From: Vibrio artabrorum | Lineage (GTDB): Bacteria; Pseudomonadota; Gammaproteobacteria; Enterobacterales; Vibrionaceae | Direction: 5' to 3' | Assembly (NCBI RefSeq): GCF_024347295.1 | Contig: NZ_AP025458.1 | Location: 1,612,001-1,676,000 of the forward strand | DNA: 64,000 bases | Part shown: one piece after another, positions 26,603 to 35,346 of the stretch | Layout: each line of letters starts with the position of its first letter | Numbering within the stretch: the first letter of the stretch is position 1 | Notes under the pieces: generated by a model | What the model was told of the DNA's origin: nothing | The model's input: only the letters and a program-made list of their open reading frames with translations | The model's database searches: none | Made by a program: the position numbers and the translations under genes

Positions 26603-28331
26603 TGGCTTCTTGCTCCCACAATTCAATAAATATCTGTAATTCGCGCTCAGAGGCTCCCTGAGGGTGTTTTTGCTTTAATATGGCCCTAATGGTCGTTAAC
26701 TCTTCTCTCGATGGGTTGAGGGCTTTTTTAAGGCGATTTAAAGCCCCTATAAACGTTGTTTTATGCTCTGTTAACGCTTGTCCCTCAATATCCATGGTGG
26801 TGCCTTTTCTTGATAAGAACGACGGCGTTGATCGTTGCTCAATGTCAGCCATTGGATTAATGGCACCATCGAAGGCGGGCGTACGCCCTTTACGAACTTT
26901 CTTAATCGCTCGTGGGTTGTCCGTGCCCCATGCAGCGGTATCAAGTCGCTTACGGTTAATGTCTGATTGCGTTTCTCGAACGGCTTTGTGTTGCTCACCG
27001 ATAATCGGGGCTTGTAAGTTAAACCCAGCGGCATCACGTTCAATGGGCAATGCTTCATGCGTGTGCTCTCGCCCTTGTTCGTCCATGCTAATCACTCGAA
27101 TTGCAGGGGCTTTATATGGGTTCACAAACACTTTGACTTCATCCCCTGCGATGATGTGGGGGATATGCGTTAACGAATAATCCAATGACGCATAGCCTTT
27201 CGGTGCAAAGCTGATACTCAACTCATTCGGACGTACCTTTCTTACTTCTGGTTTGGTTTGCTGCATCATGCTTTTCACCAACTCTATGTTATTGATTAAA
27301 CGTAAGTGTTCCGTCCGTATGGTCTGCCACAATCCAAAGCGACTGCTCTTGTGTCGGCTATGTGCTTTCAACGATTGGAAGCCAATAGACCACTTGATAG
27401 CGTATTGATTTAACTCTTCAATCGAGTTGATCGTGATAAAAGCAAGGCGACTCTCAAATCGACACTCGACAAGGTTGTGAGTTGATTCCACCTGACCTTT
27501 TGCCCAAGGGCGACCAGGCGTATGCGCAATGTGTTTAACCTCAAGCATGTCCAGCATATGGCGCGTTTGGTGCGCGATGTTGGCAGAGCCTGCATCCCAG
27601 ATAAGCAACTTAGGCACGCCATACATCAATTCATTCGTATTACGCTCACAAAAGGCTTCAAATAAAAACTTGGTGATGGTCTCTGTGTTTTCACCTGGTG
27701 CCACGTAGTAGCGCAGGAAGAAAGCACCGCTGTAATGGTCGGTAGCGAGATAGCGCAGCACACGTTCATTCACGATACGATCAAGGTTTTTAGGCTTGTT
27801 CTTGTAGAACTCGTCTTCTGCCATGACTCGCAAGCCTTTCCCTCCTTTGAGGTAATACAGCACACAAATAGACACATCGAATTGCCACGCATGATTCGGG
27901 TGTAATGAACGTTGACTCGTTGTGGTTTCCATTACATTCAACTGGTTAGGGTGAACTCGAAAGCGACTGAAGGCGCGTAAGACCGTGGATTCTGAGACAT
28001 CCCTAGTAAGGTGCTTATTTGCCAGTGCAATATCAATTGCATCACGAATGGTCATTAGTCGCTTACCACTGTCTCGTTCGCTTTGACGCATCAAGTTAGC
28101 GAGTAATTCAGTTTCAGAGCGTGTTAACGCTAATTCACCACTGTCAGTGCGTTTTTTGCGACCTGATACCCAACCTAAATCAGCAAGCTCTTGATACAGC
28201 TTGTTTTTCGAGATACACAGATGCTCCGTGGCTCGCTGAACAATCGTCCCTTTATCACCACGTCCTGCACTGTCTAACTCAGCCATTAAGCGCGTGAGGT
28301 ATTGTGCTCGCTCTAGCTCAAGTGCATTCAT
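26574..28331 (-). CDS. DDE transposase, MuA/TnsB type
   Basis: 585 aa. Helical N-terminal DNA-binding regions (1-140), an rve catalytic core with D152 (WQFDVSI), D246 (LLIWDAG) and E282 (KGQVEST), and a Mu-type C-terminal beta barrel with a basic tail for ATPase contact. It should cut both ends and join them to target DNA; the 6-bp duplication and TGT/ACA ends fit. It overlaps the ATPase gene and lies just 6 bp downstream of the coiled-coil gene. Confidence 0.93.
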   Translation of the reverse strand: MNALELERAQYLTRLMAELDSAGRGDKGTIVQRATEHLCISKNKLYQELADLGWVSGRKKRTDSGELALTRSETELLANLMRQSERDSGKRLMTIRDAIDIALANKHLTRDVSESTVLRAFSRFRVHPNQLNVMETTTSQRSLHPNHAWQFDVSICVLYYLKGGKGLRVMAEDEFYKNKPKNLDRIVNERVLRYLATDHYSGAFFLRYYVAPGENTETITKFLFEAFCERNTNELMYGVPKLLIWDAGSANIAHQTRHMLDMLEVKHIAHTPGRPWAKGQVESTHNLVECRFESRLAFITINSIEELNQYAIKWSIGFQSLKAHSRHKSSRFGLWQTIRTEHLRLINNIELVKSMMQQTKPEVRKVRPNELSISFAPKGYASLDYSLTHIPHIIAGDEVKVFVNPYKAPAIRVISMDEQGREHTHEALPIERDAAGFNLQAPIIGEQHKAVRETQSDINRKRLDTAAWGTDNPRAIKKVRKGRTPAFDGAINPMADIEQRSTPSFLSRKGTTMDIEGQALTEHKTTFIGALNRLKKALNPSREELTTIRAILKQKHPQGASERELQIFIELWEQEANEHTQNAAR

Positions 28332-28337
28332 AGTGGA

Positions 28338-29306
28338 TTAACCCTCGCTATCCATCAGCAAAGCACTCTCTTCATGCCATTGCTCTAAATGCGTCATGAC
28401 ATGAGCAGCGATACCCATATCCCCAGAAAGGCTTAGAAAACGCTCTAACACTCGAAAGAGTGTATCTTCACACGCTTGATCAATATCGATAGGGTGGTCA
28501 TTGTCTTGAATGGTTTGAATCGCATCAAATAGACGCGCTAAACCGCTATCTACCGCAAGTGCCGAAATATTCAATTGCTCTAACAATTGGCTGTTCAGCT
28601 CTTCTTCTTTCTGGCGAGTCTGCGCAGGTGACAGAGGCTTATCTAATTTTTTAGATAAACTGTTTATTTTCTTATCTTTATCAATAAGTAAGCGTTCATT
28701 AGACTGCTTTTCTTGCGCCAAGCTATTGACCTCATTTTGAAGTGCTTGCTTCTCTTGACGATGTTTCGCAGACAACTCTTCAATGATTTCTAAGGCTTCA
28801 TCACGGTCTTGAACTTTGACAACTTCACCTTCTACGATAGCCGTTAGCTCTTCTTGGGGAAGCTTACGAAGACGGCGTAAATCTTTGGTTGTCACCCCTA
28901 AGGTTTGCATTGATTGAAGGGCTTTTTCACCAAATAGAGAAAGGTTCATTAAGTCCTCATCAACCTTCGATTTTGACGTACCACATAATCGGCAAAACTC
29001 ATCCCAAGTGCCTTTAAGAACAACTACATTTTCGACGCCATCGGAAGTATTTGCAGGGTGGTTAATCGTTCGACCCTTTAATTCTCTATACCTTTTCGTT
29101 TCTTTCATCTCTTTAAGAGTCGATAAACTGACGGTCTCGGCGAAAACTGCAAATGACTGTGCCATTTGAACTCGGCCTAAAAACATACCAATATCAATGC
29201 TTGCCTCTGCTGAAGTTGCCATGTTTAATGCTTCAGCAGCATTCAACTCTTGAGCATCACTCAATGTTTGCTGCGCCACTGCTAATTTTTTCATTTCATC
29301 TGACAT
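28338..29306 (-). CDS. Element protein with coiled coil, possible transposition or replication accessory
   Basis: 322 aa. An N-terminal helical domain (IGMFLGRVQMAQSFAVFAE, WDEFCRLCGTSKSKVDEDL, LRRLRKLP) resembles the DNA-binding region seen in some phage proteins, then a long coiled coil (about residues 170-230) and a C-terminal helical domain. Unnamed. Its position before the transposase is that of early accessory genes in transposable phages. Confidence 0.65.
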   Translation of the reverse strand: MSDEMKKLAVAQQTLSDAQELNAAEALNMATSAEASIDIGMFLGRVQMAQSFAVFAETVSLSTLKEMKETKRYRELKGRTINHPANTSDGVENVVVLKGTWDEFCRLCGTSKSKVDEDLMNLSLFGEKALQSMQTLGVTTKDLRRLRKLPQEELTAIVEGEVVKVQDRDEALEIIEELSAKHRQEKQALQNEVNSLAQEKQSNERLLIDKDKKINSLSKKLDKPLSPAQTRQKEEELNSQLLEQLNISALAVDSGLARLFDAIQTIQDNDHPIDIDQACEDTLFRVLERFLSLSGDMGIAAHVMTHLEQWHEESALLMDSEG

Positions 29307-29642
29307 CTATAGCTCCTCACCCGTCAAATCTTTAAATTCAGACCCAATGGCCTCTACTTGCTCGCGTACAGCATTTCTGTAGCTGAATGCTAACTTGATG
29401 AAATGGTTAGAAGGCTTCCATAACATCGACTTCTGCCCTCCAACGGTATCGACCCATCCGCTATCGACAAGAACTTGTAAATAACGATGAAGACTCGCTC
29501 TAGGAATGCCAGTGTGATCGCCTAACTGCTTTAAGCTTGTTCCTTCAACGCCTTGAGAAACCATAAACGCAAGGAGATCAAGGGCTAGTCGTGTTGGCTT
29601 CAGGTTGTACCCTATTATAGAACTCTGAAATTTACTCTTCAT
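29307..29642 (-). CDS. IclR-type winged HTH protein
   Basis: 111 aa. LALDLLAFMVSQGVEGTSLK and GDHTGIPRASLHRYLQVLVD form an IclR-like winged helix without a ligand-binding domain. Stop adjoins the next gene's start. Probably a transcriptional regulator of the element or of host genes. Confidence 0.8.
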   Translation of the reverse strand: MKSKFQSSIIGYNLKPTRLALDLLAFMVSQGVEGTSLKQLGDHTGIPRASLHRYLQVLVDSGWVDTVGGQKSMLWKPSNHFIKLAFSYRNAVREQVEAIGSEFKDLTGEEL

Positions 29643-29644
29643 GT

Positions 29645-29980
29645 TTATTCCTCACGCAGTTGTTTGTGAGCAAGTAACTTTCTAAATCCACGATTAAAAG
29701 AAGATTTTTTGGGCATTCGCTCTTCGCCGAACTGATCTACACACACATCAAAAACATCACGTTGCGTCATAAACTCTAAGTCTAAGGACAAGAGGAATTC
29801 ATATACTTCTCGATCGGACTCGATAATAGACAACCGACGTGTAGGAGCTTCAGGCATGACCCAATTTCGAAATAGTTCTTTACCAACATGTTTTACGACC
29901 ATTTCAGCCTCTACAATGCTGAGGTTGGATAATTCAGTGATAATTCGAGAAGCGGCATTTTTCATTCTTAGATTTTTCAT
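29645..29980 (-). CDS. Element protein, unknown
   Basis: 111 aa, helical N terminus (ASRIITELSNLSIVEAEMVV) and a C-terminal segment with SFNRGFRKLLAHKQL. No family recognised. Part of the continuous minus-strand operon, with 2 bp to the next gene. Confidence 0.6.
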   Translation of the reverse strand: MKNLRMKNAASRIITELSNLSIVEAEMVVKHVGKELFRNWVMPEAPTRRLSIIESDREVYEFLLSLDLEFMTQRDVFDVCVDQFGEERMPKKSSFNRGFRKLLAHKQLREE

Positions 29981-30001
29981 AAATTAATTACTCTATTTCC
30001 T

Positions 30002-30220
30002 TTAATTATCTTCCGTCGAAATTCCAGATTCTTGAATCAACTTTGCTCTTAGCATTTTGGCTTTAGGGCCATCCCAAGAGCCAATTAAAGCAGCCCTAGC
30101 ATTTGAAGGGGTCACGCTGTTGTTATGGCACCACTTCGAAAAAGATGTGCCCTGGGCAATGAACGCTCCCTTTAGTAGATTGAATTTTTGGATAGAAAGA
30201 GGGGCAGATGAAATTTTCAT
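30002..30220 (-). CDS. Ner-like small DNA-binding protein
   Basis: 72 aa, first gene of the early operon. QGTSFSKWCHNNSVTPSNAR looks like an HTH in the Ner/Nlp manner: in Mu and related phages, Ner is the first early gene and represses the early and repressor promoters. The role is inferred from position and size. Confidence 0.65.
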   Translation of the reverse strand: MKISSAPLSIQKFNLLKGAFIAQGTSFSKWCHNNSVTPSNARAALIGSWDGPKAKMLRAKLIQESGISTEDN

Positions 30221-30247
30221 GTTTATTTACTCCGAATATTAAATTAG

Positions 30248-30288
30248 ACTAATCCGACTAATTAACTACAAATAATAGGCGGATTACC
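30248..30288. promoter_or_regulatory. Operator region between early operon and repressor
   Basis: Holds TAATCCG at 30,250-30,256 and its inverted copy CGGATTA at 30,280-30,286, plus direct GATTAGTC repeats on the minus strand. This is the likely site where the Xre repressor and the Ner-like protein act on both divergent promoters. Confidence 0.5.
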
Positions 30289-30292
30289 CACA

Positions 30293-30937
30293 ATGTCAAC
30301 AGAAAATGCATCGTTTAAGTCTAATTTTGGTTTGAGAGTAAAATCGGCCAGAAAGAATTTAGGTTGGAGTCAAGAAATACTAGCTAAGGAGTTGAAGGTA
30401 TCAAGAGACACGTTGAGTCGATATGAAAGGGGTGAACTTTCCCCTTCCTTAGAAGTATTTAGTCGGATGTTAGAGCAGTTTTCGGTACTTGAAATTCAAG
30501 CTGAAGATCTTCTAGTTGAAAGAGAACAACTTCAGAAACAAACGCAAACAGTTTCCTCGTGGGGCTGGGCGACTGGCTTTTCATTTTTGTCAGGAGGTGC
30601 TTTTACTGTCGGAGCTACATGTCAAGACATCACTCGCTTGCTAGAGGTTATGATAGATAGTTTTCCACCAGATCACCCTTTCGAAACAACAGTTGATGAA
30701 ATTAAGGAATACTTATCTAGTCAGGATGATGCTGACCAACAAGCAAAGGAACAACTTGAATTTGAGTTGGAAGTACCAATAGCTCAGCAAGCAGCCAGTT
30801 TGAAGCCAGAGTTCCCTAAAGAGCAAAAGGGGAAAGTCGATAAGATTTTTGACAAATACTTGGAAGAGAAAACAAAAGTAACATCTCTACAGCAACAGGT
30901 TGCTAAACTACAACAGGAAATGTCCGCTAAACATTAA
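30293..30937 (+). CDS. Xre-family repressor of the transposable element
   Basis: 214 aa. Residues 10-65 are a classic Xre HTH (VKSARKNLGWSQEILAKELK, VSRDTLSRYERGELSPSLEV). The rest includes a short hydrophobic stretch (WGWATGFSFLSGGAFTVG) and a C-terminal coiled coil (EKTKVTSLQQQVAKLQQEM). No RecA-type self-cleavage motif is visible, so induction by DNA damage is not expected from the sequence. It is divergent from the early operon, as c repressors of Mu-like phages are. Confidence 0.85.
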   Translation: MSTENASFKSNFGLRVKSARKNLGWSQEILAKELKVSRDTLSRYERGELSPSLEVFSRMLEQFSVLEIQAEDLLVEREQLQKQTQTVSSWGWATGFSFLSGGAFTVGATCQDITRLLEVMIDSFPPDHPFETTVDEIKEYLSSQDDADQQAKEQLEFELEVPIAQQAASLKPEFPKEQKGKVDKIFDKYLEEKTKVTSLQQQVAKLQQEMSAKH

Positions 30938-31044
30938 CTCCTCCGCTTAAGATAGGCATTTCATTTGAGATGCTTATCTCAAAACTCATCCCTTGAGACA
31001 CCTAAAAGGTCAACGTGATCCCTAATCCATAGTCCTATTATCCT

Positions 31045-31077
31045 GACGGGAGCCTAGTATTATCTTGGTTCTATACA
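31045..31077 (-). repeat. Right terminal inverted repeat with transposase-binding boxes
   Basis: Read inward it begins TGTATAGAACCAAGATAATACT, with a further GATAAT 22 bp inside. It mirrors the left end. Confidence 0.75.
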
Positions 31078-31083
31078 CATAGT
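31078..31083. repeat. 6-bp target duplication, right copy
   Basis: CATAGT on the plus strand, identical to 24,087-24,092. Confidence 0.9.
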
Positions 31084-31585
31084 GGAGCGATTCCGCGATA
31101 TCTATCGCTGCTCTGATTTGGATTTCAGACTCCGCTAGCTCGCCCTTACTGATGTATTCAATCGCCAATTCAACGAGAGACTGGGCCTTTAACCAACCCA
31201 TATGTTCGTGTTGTGCGAGTGCTTTAATCTGTCTTACGTATTCGGAAACCGCTTTGGTATCCAACTTGTGTTGCGCGAGGTTCGACAAAATCATCAATTC
31301 GTAAGCACGATAGATGGCTTTATCTTGGTCTGGAAACTTGGCCTGGAGAGCCTCGAGTTGTTGGGAAGCTAAATTAGGATCACTACGAGATACATCGAGA
31401 ATGTTAATCAACGCAGATCCATATTGAGAGAGTAATAACTCTTTCTCTGGACTATAAACACTCGGGTTTTCAGGGCGAATATGTTTTAAATCGTCGTCAT
31501 AAGTTGGATAGAGCAAATACAGCCCCAACACGACACTCATCAGTAACACTAAAAGAAATGAACCTAACACATTGTTTCTATTCAT
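31078..31585 (-). pseudogene. Diguanylate cyclase gene, 5' part (split by transposable element)
   Basis: Starts at the ATG at 31,585 and encodes an N-terminal membrane segment (VLGSFLLVLLMSVVLGLYLL) and the first TPR-like helices, up to IAESLHY. The frame then runs 18 codons into the right end of the element and stops. A 170-residue membrane-anchored TPR stub may still be made, without the GGDEF domain. See the 3' part at 22,636-24,092. Confidence 0.93.
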
Positions 31586-31845
31586 TTATCAGTGCCATTA
31601 TTGATTGCATTCCAATTTAATCGACGTATGTTTAAAAGCGGTCAAACATTATACCCGACAGATATACAGATTAAAATCCTGCACACTGGTGGATCTGGGT
31701 TGGATTTTTCTCACTAATTAGAGTAATCAGGCAACTTTCTTGATTTAACTCAGACAATCATCTACCTCATTGGCGTTATAGTGATTTTCCTGTTCCTATA
31801 GCCGTGACTTCTTAAGAACGAGCGGAAACATAATGAGAATTAACA

Positions 31846-32952
31846 ATGACCCAAATAAATGAACAACGTCTTGTCGACCATTTCTGTGATCTTGTGAAAA
31901 TCGATAGTGAATCACGCAACGAAAGAGCCATTGCTGAAACGCTGGCTGAACAGCTAGGCGAATTAGGTTTCGAAGTCAGCAAACTGGCGGTGCCTGAAGA
32001 GGTGTCTAACGGATTCAACGTCTATGCTCGCCTTGATGGCACACTGCCAGGCAGCATTGTATTCAGTTGCCATATGGACACGGTAACGCCGGGTATTGGT
32101 ATTGAACCCATCATTGAAGACGGTATTATCCGTTCAAAAGGCAATACAATTTTAGGTGGTGACGATAAATCCGGTATTGCGGCGATTATGGAAGCGGTTC
32201 GTGTAATCAAAGCTGAAAACCAAGCGCATAAAACCATCGAGATTGCGTTCACGGTATACGAAGAAGGCGGCCTGTTTGGCTCGCTGAACTTTGATATGTC
32301 TTACATTCAATCTAAGCACGCTATTGTTCTTGATACCGGTGGTCCAATTGGTACCATCGTAACCGCAGCGCCTGGTCAACAAAAGATTTTAGCTAAAATC
32401 AAAGGTCGCCCTGCTCATGCTGGTTTAGCGCCAGAAGAAGGCATCAGTGCCATTCAAGTGGCAGCCGATGCCATAACCAAAATGAATCTACTGCGTATTG
32501 ACGAAGAAACAACAGCAAACGTAGGGATTGTTGAAGGCGGTCAAGCAACCAACATCGTTATGCCAGAGCTTAAAGTTGTCGCAGAGGCTCGTTCTCTAAA
32601 TGGTGAGAAATTGACAGCGCAAGTTGAACACATGATTTCAACCTTTGAAGAGAGCGCAAAACAGTTCGGGGCAGAAGTGGAAATTGAATCGACTCGTGCT
32701 TACGATGCATTCGTAATCGCAGAAGATCATCCGCACATTCTTTCTATCAAATCGGCGTTTGAGAAACTTGGCGTAAAAGCGAACACCAAACGTAGCGGTG
32801 GCGGCAGTGATGCAAATAACTTCAATGCGAAAGGCTTAACAACGGTTAACCTTTCAACGGGTATGGCAAAAGTGCATACGACCGAAGAGCATATTGCAGT
32901 GAAAGACATGGTTGCAATCACTGAGTTTGTTGTCGCTTACGTAACACAATAA
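31846..32952 (+). CDS. M20-family metallopeptidase, peptidase T-like
   Basis: 368 aa, cytoplasmic. Zinc ligands and catalytic residues as in PepT: HMDTV, the GGDD of LGGDDKSGI, the EE of YEEGG, the Asp in VLDTGG and a late His in AKVHTTEEHI. It probably removes N-terminal residues from small peptides. It is the PepT-like subgroup often annotated pepT in Firmicutes and Vibrio; exact substrate unknown. A single transcription unit ending in a terminator. Confidence 0.88.
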   Translation: MTQINEQRLVDHFCDLVKIDSESRNERAIAETLAEQLGELGFEVSKLAVPEEVSNGFNVYARLDGTLPGSIVFSCHMDTVTPGIGIEPIIEDGIIRSKGNTILGGDDKSGIAAIMEAVRVIKAENQAHKTIEIAFTVYEEGGLFGSLNFDMSYIQSKHAIVLDTGGPIGTIVTAAPGQQKILAKIKGRPAHAGLAPEEGISAIQVAADAITKMNLLRIDEETTANVGIVEGGQATNIVMPELKVVAEARSLNGEKLTAQVEHMISTFEESAKQFGAEVEIESTRAYDAFVIAEDHPHILSIKSAFEKLGVKANTKRSGGGSDANNFNAKGLTTVNLSTGMAKVHTTEEHIAVKDMVAITEFVVAYVTQ

Positions 32953-33001
32953 TCTCATGAGCGATTAGGGGGTTGCTGTTGACTCTCCCCCTATTCATCA
33001 C

Positions 33002-33040
33002 TAAAAAGCCGAGACATCACAATGATTCTCGGCTTTTTGT
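33002..33040 (+). terminator. Rho-independent terminator of the peptidase gene
   Basis: Stem AAAGCCGAGA/TCTCGGCTTT around a 13-nt loop, followed by T-rich sequence. Confidence 0.85.
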
Positions 33041-33104
33041 TTTTTAATTTTTGCTTTCGGCTGTTCAAGCTGGAGGCTAAAGTTCACCGGAACGGGATAC
33101 TCGG

Positions 33105-33527
33105 CTAAAAGCCCCTGCGCTTCCAGAACTGCCCTTCGTCTTTCGCAACGAGTTCGAATGTTTTATCGGCAATGATATTGCCTTTGAGCTCAACGGTCAT
33201 TCGCCATTTGCCCAACTTGTTTGAGACAGGAGCCCAAATGGTGTCGCCTAGATAGAAATCCCAGTCGTTGTTACTCACATACTCTTCCCCAGCAAACGGT
33301 TCGAGAACTTCGCCTTCGTCTGTGGTGATATTGGGGTGATAAATGCAGTAGCGAATTTTCTCACCTTTGGCTTTTTTAATATTCAAGATGTAGCCAAATT
33401 CCACGTCAATTTCTGCGTCGACAATGGTGGTGAACGCTTGAATTTTTGGAAGATGTTTGGATTTGGAGTCCCACGTCGTGTAGATACCGTAAGATGTCAT
33501 GTCGACGACTGCCGATCGCTTTGCCAT
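33105..33527 (-). CDS. DUF3859 family protein
   Basis: 140 aa, beta-rich (VDMTSYGIYTTWDSKSKHL, GDTIWAPVSNKLGKWRMTVE), no signal peptide. Matches the DUF3859 pattern. Function unknown; common in Vibrio. It follows the P-loop gene on the same strand by 66 bp. Confidence 0.75.
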   Translation of the reverse strand: MAKRSAVVDMTSYGIYTTWDSKSKHLPKIQAFTTIVDAEIDVEFGYILNIKKAKGEKIRYCIYHPNITTDEGEVLEPFAGEEYVSNNDWDFYLGDTIWAPVSNKLGKWRMTVELKGNIIADKTFELVAKDEGQFWKRRGF

Positions 33528-33592
33528 TATGTATTACCTAATTTTCATCGTTCTTTGACATTGGCGGTTTTAGCCAGCCAAAGAACAAAAGC

Positions 33593-33961
33593 CTATTCTT
33601 GCCAATCTTTTGCCATACGCTTAATCACAGACGGTTCAATATCATGAATGCTGCCAAATTGCTCTCGGCACACCTCAATGACCAAATCCGCTTGATATTG
33701 ACGAGCGAGCTGGCGATACGCTTTCATCTCCCATTGTTTGATGAAGGTATTTGACACCACGACATCCAGCCCCTGCTTCAAGCCGTTTTCAGCCATGTTC
33801 TGACACCACTCATGTGCCTGTTGCAGCTGTCTAGAGTCAAACCGATATTCGCCTTGGTCGTTCACAAAGTACATATCAGCTTCAACATGTAATGCATGGT
33901 AAGTTTTTGCTTTCGTCGACTTCCCCGAACCAGGTAGCCCTCGAATGAGTATTAACTTCAT
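33593..33961 (-). CDS. Small P-loop ATPase, zeta/PNK-like kinase fold
   Basis: 122 aa. Walker A GLPGSGKST at residues 8-16, and a lid region with KQGLDVVVSNTFIKQWEM. Resembles the small AAA_33/polynucleotide-kinase-like ATP-binding proteins. It is a single-domain protein, so substrate is unknown; no antitoxin partner stands next to it. Confidence 0.8.
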   Translation of the reverse strand: MKLILIRGLPGSGKSTKAKTYHALHVEADMYFVNDQGEYRFDSRQLQQAHEWCQNMAENGLKQGLDVVVSNTFIKQWEMKAYRQLARQYQADLVIEVCREQFGSIHDIEPSVIKRMAKDWQE

Positions 33962-34202
33962 CTATCGCTTTATCATTCAATTCTAAACCATCAAGTTACC
34001 TAAAATACCAATCGATGACATTGATAACAATCACTCGAACTAGATCCATAGAACAAATAGGCAAACCTCTGCGAATTTGGGTGCAACACGCGCGCACCGC
34101 CCCCCAAATGAGGCATGACAAAAAGTATCAGAGACGAAATATGCCTCTCGATCCACTTTGCATATCGACAAATGTATCAAACTATTATAAATTTAGCGGT
34201 AT

Positions 34203-34218
34203 AGACGTCTAAATATCT
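34203..34218 (+). promoter_or_regulatory. MetJ operator (tandem met boxes)
   Basis: AGACGTCT, a perfect met box, immediately followed by AAATATCT. They stand 17 bp before the GTG start of metA, where MetJ with S-adenosylmethionine would repress it. Confidence 0.85.
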
Positions 34219-34235
34219 ATCTTAGGGAGAAAACT

Positions 34236-35177
34236 GTGCCTATTCGCATTCCAGACCAACTACCAGCATCCGATGTTCTGCGTCAAGAGAATATCTTTGT
34301 CATGCCGGTTTCAAGAGCATCGACACAGGAAATCCGTCCACTTCGAGTCTTGATCCTTAACTTAATGCCAAAAAAAATTGAGACTGAAACTCAATTTTTA
34401 CGCTTATTGTCAAACAGCCCACTTCAGGTAGACATCGAACTTCTGCGTATTGATGATCGACCAAGTAAAAACACACCAGCAGAACATTTAGATAACTTCT
34501 ATCGTCAATTTGAAACGATAAAAAGCCGTAACTTCGATGGCTTGATCATCACTGGCGCACCGCTTGGTTTAGTGCAATTTGAAGATGTCATCTACTGGGA
34601 TCATCTCAAAACCATCATGGAATGGGCAAACAAGCATGTCACGTCAACGCTCTATGTCTGTTGGGCGGCTCAAGCGGGTTTGAAATTACTGTATGATTTG
34701 CCAAAACGCACTCGCAAAGAGAAGCTCTCTGGTGTTTACAGCCACGAGATACATAACCCATACCACCCTATTTTACGCGGGTTTGATGATACTTTCTTAG
34801 CTCCGCACTCTCGCTATGCTGATTTCTCTGAAGAGTACCTCGCTGAGCACACTGATCTTGATGTTCTCGCAACTTCTGATGTCGCGGGGGTGTATCTAGC
34901 GGCGACCAAAGATAAGCGAAACGTGTTTGTAACGGGTCACCCTGAATACGACTCTCATACACTTCACAATGAGTACATCCGAGATTTGGGCGAAGGCATG
35001 GAGCCTGTGATTCCAATCAACTACTATCCGAACAACAACCCAGACAATAAGCCGATTGCTAGCTGGCGTAGCCACGGACATTTGTTGTTCTCAAACTGGC
35101 TAAACTACTGCGTTTACCAACAAACGCCTTACGATTTAGAGCACTTCAGTGAAGAGAATTTCACTAAAGACGATTAA
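34236..35177 (+). CDS. metA: Homoserine O-succinyltransferase
   Basis: 313 aa, GTG start with AGGGAG ribosome binding site. Transfers succinyl from succinyl-CoA to homoserine, first committed step of methionine synthesis. The nucleophile is C142 in [10 protein letters not shown]; the late catalytic His and Glu are in TGHPEYD (about 235-239). The GAPLG oxyanion-loop region is present. Length is normal for the family. Repression by MetJ is indicated by the met boxes upstream. Confidence 0.97.
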   Translation: MPIRIPDQLPASDVLRQENIFVMPVSRASTQEIRPLRVLILNLMPKKIETETQFLRLLSNSPLQVDIELLRIDDRPSKNTPAEHLDNFYRQFETIKSRNFDGLIITGAPLGLVQFEDVIYWDHLKTIMEWANKHVTSTLYVCWAAQAGLKLLYDLPKRTRKEKLSGVYSHEIHNPYHPILRGFDDTFLAPHSRYADFSEEYLAEHTDLDVLATSDVAGVYLAATKDKRNVFVTGHPEYDSHTLHNEYIRDLGEGMEPVIPINYYPNNNPDNKPIASWRSHGHLLFSNWLNYCVYQQTPYDLEHFSEENFTKDD

Positions 35178-35346
35178 ACCATAACGCGTCTTAGACCATT
35201 CGATATCAAGTTGCGTCCAATCGGCGATGAATCATCCGCCCTTTGGACGCCGCTTTTTATGGTGAATGGATCGCATTCCAAAACAGATTTATCACTTCAA
35301 CTCATGCGATTTCATATGATGGTTCACTCTTCATAAGGAGCTGCGC

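Larger units (their letters stand above)
24093..31077. mobile_element. Mu-like transposable element without phage structural genes
   Basis: 6,985 bp between perfect 6-bp duplications. The ends are inverted: TGTGCAGCGCCGAGATAATACT on the left and TGTATAGAACCAAGATAATACT on the right (read inward), 17 of 22 identical, each with a second GATAAT 22 bp further in. It carries a DDE transposase and a MuB-like ATPase in one operon, a divergent Xre repressor and eight small genes. Order and content resemble the early region of transposable phages such as B3 or D3112, from family knowledge. No head, tail, packaging or lysis gene is present. Confidence 0.93.

Noticed and set aside
26680..27180. 166-aa plus-strand ORF inside the transposase gene
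   Set aside because: Antisense shadow of a well-supported DDE transposase; serine/arginine-rich translation typical of reverse frames.
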